This document shows positions 43,502-54,019 of a stretch of DNA of 64,000 nt, piece after piece; the first letter of the stretch is position 1; every line of letters begins with the position of its first letter. The DNA lies in NCBI GenBank assembly GCA_000467715.1, contig AJFK01000001.1, forward strand, positions 58,919 through 122,918. The letters are read 5' to 3'. The stretch is from Hysterium pulicare CBS 123377. Taxonomy: Eukaryota > Ascomycota > Dothideomycetes > Hysteriales > Hysteriaceae. The translations under genes were made by a program, and so were the position numbers. The notes beneath the pieces were generated by a model. The model was not told the DNA's origin. It made no database searches and saw nothing but the letters and a program-made list of their open reading frames with translations.

Positions 43502-44847
43502 TTTTCAATGAAAGTGACAAGAATACTGAAGGGGAAGGTTACTGAAGCATGGCGATATTAAAGGAATTAGATTCACCAGTCTTAAGGCTGCAGTCCTCGA
43601 GGCATTCCAGTGATGGCTGCGCCTCGCGCTGCGCTCCATGATGGCGGCCAACAGCGATTGCAGCCTCGGCCATGTGGCAGCGAGCGGAGACATAAGTCCG
43701 TGGGGGCTACTACGCTATAAAGACCGGCGAGTTCATATACGAGGCTACACCAGCAAGTGGCGGATCTAGAGCCATTTAATGATGAATTTTGGATAGGAAA
43801 TCAGCCCTGCAGCGGTTTCTGTGAACCCTTGGGCAGTCTTGAAGTAACTACGCCTTTCCTAATTTAGCCTAGATAGCAAAGCTTGGTTCTCCACGAATGC
43901 TTGACTTGTTGCTTTCTTCAACGTTCCGCACAACAGATTCACACCTTTCTATCATCTTACTTCAAATAGTTATCCTCCAGAACCAAACTCTTTGTTTATC
44001 CCCAGACTCTATGGTTGATCCTTTGCATTATGTCTTCAGTTTTAAGGTCTAACGGCGCGAAGCATGGCCCGGTCAAGGCTCTCGACTTGATGCACCACCG
44101 ATTCAATGTTTCTAGCGCTTCGATTTCTTTCACGCGTCTCCATATCTCGACCTTCATTGCGCTTGTTAATATTTGGAACTAGCACGTCTTAATTCTCTAA
44201 TGAGCGTCATAATCGATAAATTTCAAGCTTCACATTTCCCACACATACCACAACAGAAAGCGATACTGTGAACAACGTCGACATACGCCGAGGGCCAGAT
44301 ACACCTCTAGATACAAGTCACAAAGACAAAACAGTGTATGCGGATAGCAAGAAGAGCTATCACAACGTTGATACGCAGCTCGCGAGCTGTTACACCCATT
44401 GTGAGGTGTTAGAAATATCGATAACCAAATTTAGGAGGTGGAGTTGATTGTTCGGAACCAAATGTGCAGCGCACCAAACAGCGACCATGTGGGTACCCCT
44501 TCGGTTTGCTGCTCTGCCGATCTGGTCATTCCTAACCTGGCTTCAAGAACAATCACCTTCAACAAATGCTTCAAGAAGTACGAAAGCAAAACTTCAGCAA
44601 GTACAACATATTCTCCGCTACCAAGCCGGGTCACTCAACAGCTCACACTGCTCTAGTACTTGCACTTTCAATTGTAAGCTGCTTTGATAGCTATATACCC
44701 CGTCCCTTTGGCTACTAGACAGAGCTCCTGGCGATAGGATGTGGGTGGACCGAATATGCATCGCACAAAGCAAATGTTCTAGCATCACTAGATGCTATAC
44801 CGAAGAGGAGAACTAGTCCATGGAACTCTAAGTATCTTAGGACTGGC
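43502..44847. other. 1.3-kb gene-poor region
   Basis: No gene seen. Contains one copy of a diverged dispersed repeat (about 44262-44385). Confidence 0.5.
44262..44385. repeat. Diverged dispersed repeat, copy A
   Basis: Matches copy B near 53482-53605, with conserved blocks cgagggccagatacacctct (A) against cgaagggctagatactcctc (B) and gatacgcag against gatgcgtat, spaced 80 nt apart in both. Differences include several C/T changes. Source element unknown. Confidence 0.45.
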
Positions 44848-46047
44848 TTAAGTCGATGTCGTGTCCTTGACGTGGAAGATAAAGGTTGGTGGCCGATTGG
44901 CCGCTCGTCCTGCATCCTGAAATACCGTCACTCCCTGAATCATCTTATTACCTAGTTGACGCTTGTGTTGGATCAAAAGAAAGGCCGCTCCTACTCCGTT
45001 TGGGCATCCGACCAATCCCTTTCCTTCGTCCGTGTCAATACCGAAGTACGTTCCTGGCCATTTCTCCAGCGATTTGCCAACATTTGCCAAAGCGCGCAAA
45101 CCGACCGCCCAGGATTTGGAGTTCTCCACTGGAACCGAGAAAATGTAGTTGATATTTCCGAGATCCTGTCCAATCTTGATACTATCCCAGTCGAGATAGA
45201 CTATGTCGGACCACGCTTTGAGTTTGGGCAGATCCTCTCCTGTGACGGGGGGATTTTGCTTTGCTCCCTCGTACGCCGCACCGAACTTGCCATTTGCAAA
45301 GATCACTATTTATTGGTTAGGGCACTACGATAGGTTGCATATCATCCGTTGTGCGTACCTCCTTGTGACGGATTGTATAGGGTAGTGAATGTCGCGTGGG
45401 TTACCTTTCAGAACGAATGTCAATAAAGGGAGTAACCATCGCATTGGCGTAAGGAAAAAATCTCCTTTAAGTGATAATGCTCTACTCACCGGGTAATTCT
45501 TTCCGTCGATGTTCCTAGCCTCTTCATGCTCCCACATAGTAGCAATATTCTTTCCACCCTGCTCCTTGGTTTTCCAGTCCAAACCCAACCCCTCTAGAGC
45601 ATCTTTGATTGGCACAGAAACGGTCAGATCAAAGTAAGGCGTATAATCCGCAAAGGCGTAACCCCATTTGGTAAGATCAGCTGTTCAGAATTAGGTTAAT
45701 AATGATCAATGCGTCCTGGGTAGAGCGAACAACGTACTTGGTGCGTCCACAAACTGGCTCTCTGCGGAGTCCACGGGAGGTTTCATCAATTGGCCTGCTG
45801 CATGATCGTCACCAAGCATTTGCTGCAGAAGAAGCCCGCCCTTGCAAACAACTATGTTCCAGTCCGCGTCACCAACCGGCCCGGTTGGAGGATCAGCTCG
45901 GGGATGAATAGCCGAGGCAGAGGTGTTGAACTCCTGAGCGCCTTCGATAACACTCTCAAGGCTGTTTGGAGCAGCGAGTATGGGCTTGCCGGATACTCGT
46001 GCCAGGAGCACCCACCCGAAGCAGATCATGACTTGTAGCAGGTTCAT
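44848..46047 (-). CDS. Secreted protein of unknown function, divergent to chitinase
   Basis: Not recognised as an enzyme. A simple model has exons 46047-45738, 45680-45405 and 45305-44848 (347 residues). It starts with a signal peptide (MNLLQVMICFGWVLLARVSG). Readable segments include DPPTGPVGDADWNIVVCKGG, DLTKWGYAFADYTPYFDLTV, NIATMWEHEEARNIDGKNYP, VIFANGKFGAAYEGAKQNPP and LKAWSDIVYLDWDSIK. The second exon's 3' half (45489-45405) is doubtful: a gtgagt donor lies at 45489 and another frame reads YANAMVTPFIDIRSE. The gene shares a 645-bp upstream region with the chitinase, suggesting co-expression. Confidence 0.6.
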
Positions 46048-46692
46048 CTTGGAGTTGAAGGAGTTCGAAGATGATTGATTTCAAGGTTGAAGGACACGCA
46101 AAAGTATACTATGGGTAAGTTCTTGTTCTGAAACTGTGGGTGAGGAAGTAAAACTCTCTAATACCAAGCAGTTGATTTCCGTCTATATGCTACACCCATT
46201 CTGTGAATAGTCGCACAGCATGACGTTCACTCGCTTGTCAGGGTGAGTTTCCACGGTATCCTCGCTCTTGTGCCCCTGGTGATCTCGTGCTTTGCCAGCA
46301 GGTCGTCTGTTACTGTGAAAGCAGGTAGCACGAGGTGTTTCACTCAAAATCGCATACAATTACTAGCATTATCAAGGCCAAGCCCTCTCTTCCAAGCCAT
46401 CTATTTCGTCACCTACCAGGTGATTAACGCTTCTCTGGAAGCGGGCGGGACTGTGCACGTCCAATTGAGCTTGGGATCATTTCCTATGATCAAGGGCGTG
46501 CTTCGTAGTTCATCCGAATGATGCCCATTTGAAGTTCTAAGTCGACAATACTGCAACATGAGTTACTTTATATTCCCTATATAAAGTTTCGTCCTCTTGC
46601 GTAGTATCTTCGACTTTATACTCACAATAGTTTCTCTTTCAAGATCAACTCTTCCTCAATCTAACCCTGATTGGCAAAGACCTATTGGAAAA
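46048..46692. promoter_or_regulatory. Divergent promoter of secreted protein and chitinase
   Basis: A TATA box (TATATAAA at 46578-46585) sits 108 bp before the chitinase start, at a normal distance for transcription beginning in between. Confidence 0.5.
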
Positions 46693-49600
46693 ATGCATTT
46701 TTTGAGCCTCGCTGCCTTGCTGCTTGCAGGCCGGCTTGTTCACAGTGTCGGCAACCAGAATGGATCGTTTGCCTGCATTGCCCACCAAGACCACTCGGTA
46801 GCACCTCCGCTGCCCGTCATCGACCTGTCTGCAGAGTACATCCTCGGTCAAATCGGTGCCAACGCCACACTTGCGGGTAACGTCTCTTTTGCCCATGACA
46901 TGGGCTCTATGGCATTTGTCTCTCGACTGAAGAAGCGTGTCGATGGGCCTATCCAATGCGGCCCCGGTAAGGAGTGCCTCGATGGCTCATGTTGCAACAG
47001 TGTAAGTCCAAATCTCTAGCCCTATCTTTCCTGGCTAATCACCATAGGATGGCAAATGTGGGTTCAAGCCCTACCACTGCCACCCGGACCCACCTGTCAC
47101 ATGCATTTCAAACTGCGGTGCTAAAGCCATGTGCGGAATTGACTCCCTTGGTTCGAGCAAGAAGTGTGGTCTCAACCTTTGCTGTTCATATTACGGATGG
47201 TGTGGGACTGAAGAAATCCATTGCGGCAACAAGGATCAAGAAGGCAATCTCACTCCTTGTCAGCAAGGCTTTGGTGGTTGCACTGTTGTTCCTCCTCCAT
47301 CTTGTGGTGAAGGTAGTGGTACAGCAACCAATGGTCGGCATGTTGCATACTATCAGGGGTCGTGAGTTAATTTGTGTATTCTTCAATTGGTGGCGACTAA
47401 CCAGAGTCATCCCAGAAACACGCGAACCCGACAATGCAACCGTATCACACCCGCACAAATCAACATGTCTGGACTAACACATCTCAACTTTGCGTTCGCT
47501 GCCATCGATCCGGTGTCCTTCAAGATGATTCCCTCGGATCCTCTGGACATTGACCTGTACCATCAGTTCACTGCCCTCAAGAGTCCCCACCTCGAGACTT
47601 GGATTTCCGTTGGCGGATGGGCCTTCTCTGATCCTGGGTCTACCTTTCATACGTGGTCCGATATGGTCAGCACACAGTCCAACCGTGCAGCGTTCGTCGC
47701 TTCGGCTGTGGCCTTCTTGGAACAGTATGGCTTTCAAGGACTTGATCTAGACTGGGAGTATCCTGCTGCCGATGTCCGGGGAGGTCGCGATCCACAGGAT
47801 ACGGCGAATCTTGTTTCCCTTGTCAAGGAACTCCGAGCTGCTTTTGGTACTCGCTTTGGTCTCAGCAGCATCCTAGCCCCTGACTATTGGTATCTGCGCG
47901 GAATGGACCCAAAAGCAATGGAGCCATATGTCGATTGGTTTGGCTTTATGGCCTACGACCTTCACGGCGCGTGGGATGTGAATGTACCGGTAAGGCCTTC
48001 AAACACTCCACTTATGCACTATACTAACAGATTATCAAGACTTTGGGCGCCCAGATTCGTCCTCAAACTGACCTTCGGGACATCGACAAAGACCTTTTGC
48101 CTCTCTGGTTCGACATGCTCGATCCAAAGAAAGTAAACTTTGGTATCGCATACTACGGACGAGGGTACACAGTGTCTGATAAGTCTTGCATGTATTTCGG
48201 TTGCAACTTCACTGGCCCAAGCCGACCAGCTCCCTGCTCCGACCTAGCGGGCTTTATGAGCAACTATGAAATCCAAAACTTAATTGCAAGCAAGAAACTG
48301 GCCCCTGAGATGATCCCGAATGCCACAGTGAAGCAAATCACCTGGGATGATCAATGGATGGGATATGACGATAATGAGACAATCGCTGCAAAACTTGCAT
48401 ACGCGAATAACCGTTGCCTCGGGGGAACAATGATCTGGTCGGTCGACTTCAATTCTGGTTCTGGAAGGTGAGCATTCCGAGGTCGAGCTTTTGAAGCGAA
48501 CATGCTAACCCTCTTCTCAGCGGTGATGTACCAGATCTAGGGAACTCAACCGGTAACAGCACCGGACCCGGCTCATTCCCGAACGACGTCTATCCACCGC
48601 CGAATATTTGGCAGAATCCGAGCCCCAGCGTTCAATGCATTCCGCCTTGCACGATTGTCTTGCCGCCCTATTCGCTGCCGTCCATGACGACCATCTCTTG
48701 GCCACCACTCGTTACGACGCTCCTTACAATCTCTGGTGGTCAAACTTCTACCATTACCACTACTATTCAGAGCGTTGTTGGCGGCACAACTAGCATGGTA
48801 ACTACAGTGTATGTGACTACTGTTAATGGTCAAACTTCCACCATAACAACCATGACCCAGAGTGTTGTTGGTGGTACTACTACCGAAGTGACATCTATTG
48901 GTTTAACCATCTCTGGCGGATCTTCAGGAACAATCACGACAACGCTCAGTGTTGCCCCGTTTACGACCAATGTCATTAACTTCTGGCCCGTATCCGTGGA
49001 AACGACCGACAAGCCAACAGCCACCTTCCAGCCTGTCCCAAGCGTGACACCTCCATCGTTCGCTATCAGCTTGCCTCCGGGGATAATGACCTTTCCCCCG
49101 TCGCATTATCCCGCTTATTCGACGTTGTCAAACCCATCGGCTCCCATCCTCTGGCCGACAAACTCACAGATGGTTCCAATCCAGCCAATGCCTACGATTG
49201 GTATTAGTTTTCCCACCGGTCCACCGGCAAATCCGACCACTACGCCAGGACCAGCTTTGACTGGCGTTATTTTCAGCACTTCGAATTGTCCAGTTCTAAC
49301 GGCGACAGAGGGAACTAGCTGTGCGTTGGTAATCCCAGGGACGACTCTTGTGGCTGGCGGCGCTCCAGTTACTCTTGGATGTGGCATCGTCATTTCGAAT
49401 GCGGCAAGCTGTTCTGGTTTGGTGGTTGGCGGAACGAGGACGCTTCCGCTGAGTCCCTTGGGTCCTATTACGCCAACCCCTACTGTCCCCAGCGGTCCCA
49501 TTACATCAGCCCCTTTCACTCCCACAATCTTTCCTTGGCCCTCAAGCGTGACCTACTACAGTTCAGAACCCAAGTCAACCTGCACTGCCAACTGCGGTTC

Positions 49601-50634
49601 GAAGCACTGCGAGGTCTTTGGCTGTGGCTGTGGTCCCCTTGGTCTCCCATTCGGCCCAGGTTGTGGCGGCGATGATGGCGGAGATTCCTTTGGATTCCCA
49701 TGTGGAATGTTCGGCTGCGACGGAGGTTGCGGCTGGTTTGGCTGTGGTGGCGGCTGCGGAATTCTGGGATGCGGCGGGCATTGCCAAATTGTCGGAGGAT
49801 GTGGTGCGTGCCCTCTTGGACTCTGCGGTGGCCCTGGATGCAAGAATGGCGGATGTGGTCCTCCACCAGGGCTTCCTACTGGAGGTCCCCCTCCAGGCAC
49901 AGAAACACCCAAGTCCTGCGAAACAACCAACACGGTCACGGACTACTTCGTGTCCTGCACCGAGTTCAATCCAACTTCTTCTTCATGCACCACCCAGTAC
50001 TCTGTCACTCTCACAGGATGCGGGCTTGTGGCAACTACGACAACCACCAAGGCAGGCGCGTGCACTTTGGCAACCGTTGGAATGGATGACGACGAAGGTG
50101 ACGATGATCTCAACACGCCAGCCACCATACCCACAACTACACCGTCGATTATCCCCAACCCTTCGACCATTCCGACGACCACGTCAACTAGCAGTACTTC
50201 ATCAACAGGTATGTTCATACGTCTTCCCTCGTGTTTATTGTGGTAATCACATACTGACGATTTTTAGTGGCGCCACCTCCGCCTCCGCCCATCACTGCAC
50301 CTCCACCTCCACCAACGAACACCTGCACGCCTCCACACGACAACCACTTTGGAGATTGCACCCGCACAACGTAAGTTTATGAATCACTTCGCTGAATCAC
50401 GTGCGTAAATGCTAACTCTTGCTTTGCAGTCTAGCCTTGGAAGGCCTCAAAGGCATGTTAGAAACGACATGCATCTGCAAGAACGTGGGCATTTATCTGC
50501 CAGAGACCGTCAAGGTCTGCGGCACAGTCCGGTGTCCCAATGAGGTGACTGCGATTCCCTTTCTGCCTACGAAGAAGAAGCGTGAGTATGGCCCAGCGCC
50601 CACTCCGACGGGTACTTTCAAGCGTCTTCCTTGA
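46693..50634 (+). CDS. Secreted GH18 chitinase with CBM18 and long low-complexity tail
   Basis: Seven exons: 46693-47001, 47048-47361, 47416-47989, 48031-48467, 48521-50208, 50268-50370, 50430-50634; 1209 residues. It opens with a signal peptide (MHFLSLAALLLAGRLVHSVG). A CBM18 chitin-binding domain follows (CGIDSLGSSKKCGLNLCCSY, YGWCG), then the GH18 barrel (YYQGSNTRTRQCNRITPAQI, ETWISVGGWAFSD). The catalytic motif is QGLDLDWEYP: the glutamate acid and two preceding Asp are present, the first Asp of DxxDxDxE is Gln. After about residue 545 comes a Ser/Thr/Pro-rich tail with 90-bp repeats, a Cys/Gly-rich stretch and a Cys-containing end domain (TTCICKNVGIYLP). Resembles subgroup C chitinases; no LysM seen. 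Confidence 0.88.
48738..48950 (+). repeat. 90-bp tandem repeat in chitinase tail
   Basis: Units begin at 48738, 48828 and 48918 (third partial), each encoding about 30 residues of the type GQTSTITTTIQSVVGG. The first two units differ mainly at third codon positions. Confidence 0.8.
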
Positions 50635-51455
50635 GGCGCATGTAAGTCCGGGTCGTGCTGCATCGTGTCTCCTCTATTGCAATACCTACGTGAGATGGAT
50701 TCGGGTCTTTGGGGCCCCAATTAATGGGTGGTGTATGCCCCCTGTGGCTGTTCAAGCTGTTTGCATCGAATAACATGTTTTTTGGTTGACTCAACGAGAA
50801 TCAAGAGTTATATAGATTGTTTGTTTTTTGAAAAATGAAAACCCCAAAGTCTGCATCTTAGTCGGCTCATTGTGCTCTGATTCGGGGATGCCTGGCTGTC
50901 CGGTCGCTCTGGTATCCGTCGCCATGTCCCACATCTCCATTCCAAGGCCGCATTCTCGCTCAAGAAGACCGAGCTTGTCAGGTGATGAGGACGTACATGT
51001 GTCATGCTATGTACGGAAGCGTATGCGAGCAACGTGGTTCCTGTGTTCCCGGAATTTCAGTAATGAGACATGGGATAGTGATTGGCTGACTCATGCAGAT
51101 GGGGATTAGATAAAGCCGACGACGCACGGCGATAAGATGGAGAAAGCGGTGGGCGACTGCGGTGATAAGTCGTGTTCGACATGTCCTAAAGAGGTAATTG
51201 CGAAGTGCATTACCTAGCGAGCCAGGAATGGTCTAGCGTGCTTGCCGCAAAGGTCAAACTCCGAACCCTTCTGTTTGCATTACCAATTGACCAATTGGCC
51301 AACAGCCCAATTCTGCAGCATCAAACACCAACTTGTTGTCCTCTGCATGTTCTCTCTTCCCTTTCTTTTCTTTTCTTTGTTCTTTTCCTACCTTCAACTT
51401 GGCCTCCTAGCAACCAGGACCTGTTTCTCTTCCAACCCCATACCCGCCCGCCGTC
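50635..51455. other. Intergenic, no gene seen
   Basis: Spacer between the chitinase and the putative terpene cluster. The last 100 bases before 51456 are strongly T/C-rich, typical of a fungal core promoter. Confidence 0.5.
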
Positions 51456-53084
51456 ATGGCAAATCCCGCCGACGAAGAAGCCCTCCAGCCGAAGACCCGG
51501 CATGCCTCTCACTTCAAACTCATCTTTTCCCAGTCTCTAGTCACCGATTCCGTACTCCACCACGAATATGTCGGCTCGGGCACGCCCGAGGATCCCTACG
51601 TGGTCGAGTTCTTGCACAACGACCCTCGCAACCCCATGCTATTCCCTCGCTGGAAGAAATGGTTCTTCACAATTTCAGTGTCTTTCGCTGCACTCGCCAT
51701 TGCTTTCGCCTCCACCGCCTACAGTGGCAGCGTACCCCAGATCATCGCCGATTTCCATACCAGCGACGAGGTGGCAACCTTGGGTATCTCTTTGTTTGTC
51801 CTTGGCTTCGCCATCGGACCACTCCTTTGGGCGCCGCTGTCCGAGGTATACGGCCGGCAGCTGTTGTTCTTCATCACATATGCAATATTGACGGCCTTCA
51901 ATGCGGGTGTGGCTGGCGCAAAGAATATCCAGACGCTGTTGATCTTACGATTTTTTGCTGGTGCATTTGGTTCCTCGCCCTTGACGAATTCTGGCGGAGT
52001 CATTGCCGACATGTTCCCCGCTTCGGAGAGAGGACTTGCTATGTGCGTCTTTGCCTCAGCACCGTTCCTGGGACCGACACTGGGACCAATTGTCGGAGGC
52101 TTCGTGAGTGAGAACGTAGGGTGGCGTTGGGTTGAAGGCATCGTTGCGATATTCACTGGTGTGCTTTGGATCACCGGAAGCCTTATCGTTCCAGAAACAT
52201 ACGCTCCAGTGCTCCTCAAGAGACGAGCGGCGAAATTGACCAAGATGACGGGGCAGGTATATGTCAGCAAGATGGAACGGGATAAAGGAAAGCAGTCACT
52301 TATGGCCACATACAAAACAGCATTGTCGCGACCGTGGATCCTCCTCATTATGGAGCCGATCGTGCTCCTTCTCAGCATCTACACGGCTCTCGTGTACGGC
52401 ACCCTGTACCTCACCTTCGCCGCCTTTCCAATCGTATATACCGAAGCTCGGGGCTGGAGCCAAGGCATCGGTGGTCTGGCTTTCATTGGAGTTGCGGTTG
52501 GAATGATCATCGGGATTGCGCTCACAATTTACGATAACGGAAGGTTCAATCGTACGGCGGCCAAGCACGGAGGCACCGCACCACCGGAAGAACGACTTCC
52601 ACCAACGATGATTGGAGCTGTCGTTCTGCCTCTCGGTCTTTTCATCTTCGCTTGGACAAACTACACGAGCATCCACTGGATCGTGTCTCTGATCTTCACC
52701 GCCGCCTTGGGATTCGGCAATGTCATGCTCTTTCTCAGCGTCTCCAATTACCTCATCGACTCATACACGGTCTTCGCCGCTTCCGTGCTTGCAGCGAATG
52801 CAGTTCTTCGATCCCTGTTTGGCGCTGCATTCCCGCTGTTCACCACTTACATGTTTCGAAACCTCGGCGTCCACTGGGCTTCCAGCGTCCCCGCTTTCCT
52901 GGCTCTGATCTGTCTACCTATGCCATTTTTTTTCTACAAGTATGGCGCAAAGATCAGGGGGCGTTGTAAGTATTCCGCGGAGGCCGACCGAATCATGACA
53001 CAGCTGCGTAGTGCTCACGTCGCGAAACCACAACCGGCTCCTTCTGCACATGAAGGTGATGAAGACGAGAAGCGATCCAATTGA
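51456..53084 (+). CDS. MFS transporter, DHA1 (drug:H+ antiporter) type
   Basis: Intronless, 542 residues, 12 hydrophobic segments around a central loop. The N-terminal motif EDPYVVEFLHNDPRNPMLFP is typical of fungal DHA1 exporters. Conserved motif A-like WAPLSEVYGRQ lies between TM2 and TM3. The antiporter motif C region reads FLGPTLGPIVGGF and the TM4 region LRFFAGAFGSSPLTNSGGVI. Such carriers export drugs, polyamines or secondary metabolites using the proton gradient. Sitting 0.9 kb from the terpene cyclase, it is the likely exporter of the cluster product, but it could be an unrelated neighbour. Confidence 0.88.
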   Translation: MANPADEEALQPKTRHASHFKLIFSQSLVTDSVLHHEYVGSGTPEDPYVVEFLHNDPRNPMLFPRWKKWFFTISVSFAALAIAFASTAYSGSVPQIIADFHTSDEVATLGISLFVLGFAIGPLLWAPLSEVYGRQLLFFITYAILTAFNAGVAGAKNIQTLLILRFFAGAFGSSPLTNSGGVIADMFPASERGLAMCVFASAPFLGPTLGPIVGGFVSENVGWRWVEGIVAIFTGVLWITGSLIVPETYAPVLLKRRAAKLTKMTGQVYVSKMERDKGKQSLMATYKTALSRPWILLIMEPIVLLLSIYTALVYGTLYLTFAAFPIVYTEARGWSQGIGGLAFIGVAVGMIIGIALTIYDNGRFNRTAAKHGGTAPPEERLPPTMIGAVVLPLGLFIFAWTNYTSIHWIVSLIFTAALGFGNVMLFLSVSNYLIDSYTVFAASVLAANAVLRSLFGAAFPLFTTYMFRNLGVHWASSVPAFLALICLPMPFFFYKYGAKIRGRCKYSAEADRIMTQLRSAHVAKPQPAPSAHEGDEDEKRSN

Positions 53085-54019
53085 GATTGAGGGGGAAGCA
53101 CATTCAACGGCGTGGGTTGTATGGTGTTTTCATGGGAGTGGGAAGGAAGTAATGGATGTAGAGGACTGCGGTAGTGATGGCTGATAATTAACATACCAAA
53201 ACCTGTACTTTTAGTGGAATCGGTTTCTAACAAGCTGAATGAAATGCTTGATATTTCATCTCTCTTGTCGTTCTCGCATGAGATAGTACTTTTGATACGT
53301 GTCTCAAAGCCGAAACTAACTATGCGAAAGGAGGTGAACGAGAAATATCATCGCTAACAGACCTCGGCTAAGCCTATTATATACCCCTTTCCCATGCGGG
53401 GCAGCCTTAAGTTAAACTACACTCAGTAATATAATTCTACATATTCTAGTTTTACTTTCTTACAAGGTCAAAACCAGAAGTCTGTGTGGATAACAACCTA
53501 ACACGCGCGAAGGGCTAGATACTCCTCTACAAGTATAATACCAAGCTCAATTGTGCATACCCCGGGCCAGGAAAGTGGTTACGAGGTCGATGCGTATAGT
53601 GAACCATTCAATTTCTCGAGCGCTCGCCGCATCTAGAAGAAGAGTATGGTAAAGCTCAACCACACGTAAGAGGTGATTATATTTAAAGCTCTTATTCATG
53701 GTTGATTTCATTGAATAATGTGGCGGTGTTGCTTTGATTTTGCGTTGAGTTTTTATTAGTCTTCGCCGCATCTACTTCTACGAACTCTTGTTCAGAAGGC
53801 AAGTTGCCTCGCATAGTCTACATCTATAATCTAAGTGTGTCTAATACATAATTATTGAAAGAGAAACGTCCCTAAGCCGCAGAGAAATCTGAGCAATGTG
53901 AGGAAGCTCTAAAAATGAGTGAGTAACATGGAAGATAGTATCGCATTTGGATCCGACATTTTTCAACCTTAGAACGCAGCTCAAAATGACATCACCCTCC
54001 GACAGTTCGCGCACTAGGT
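53085..54019. other. Convergent spacer, no gene seen
   Basis: Between MFS gene and terpene cyclase, tail to tail. Contains repeat copy B. Confidence 0.5.
53482..53605. repeat. Diverged dispersed repeat, copy B
   Basis: Counterpart of the element at about 44262-44385; conserved blocks occur in the same order and spacing. Ends are not defined. Confidence 0.45.

Noticed and set aside
41717-43511. Several plus- and minus-strand ORFs of 70-280 codons overlapping the DUF1399 gene
   Set aside because: They are frame shadows of the 754-codon gene, with no motifs of their own and codon patterns mirrored from it.
49115-50382. Long antisense and alternative-frame ORFs over the chitinase tail
   Set aside because: The low-complexity Gly/Cys/Thr/Pro-coding DNA keeps all frames open; none has start, splice or domain support.
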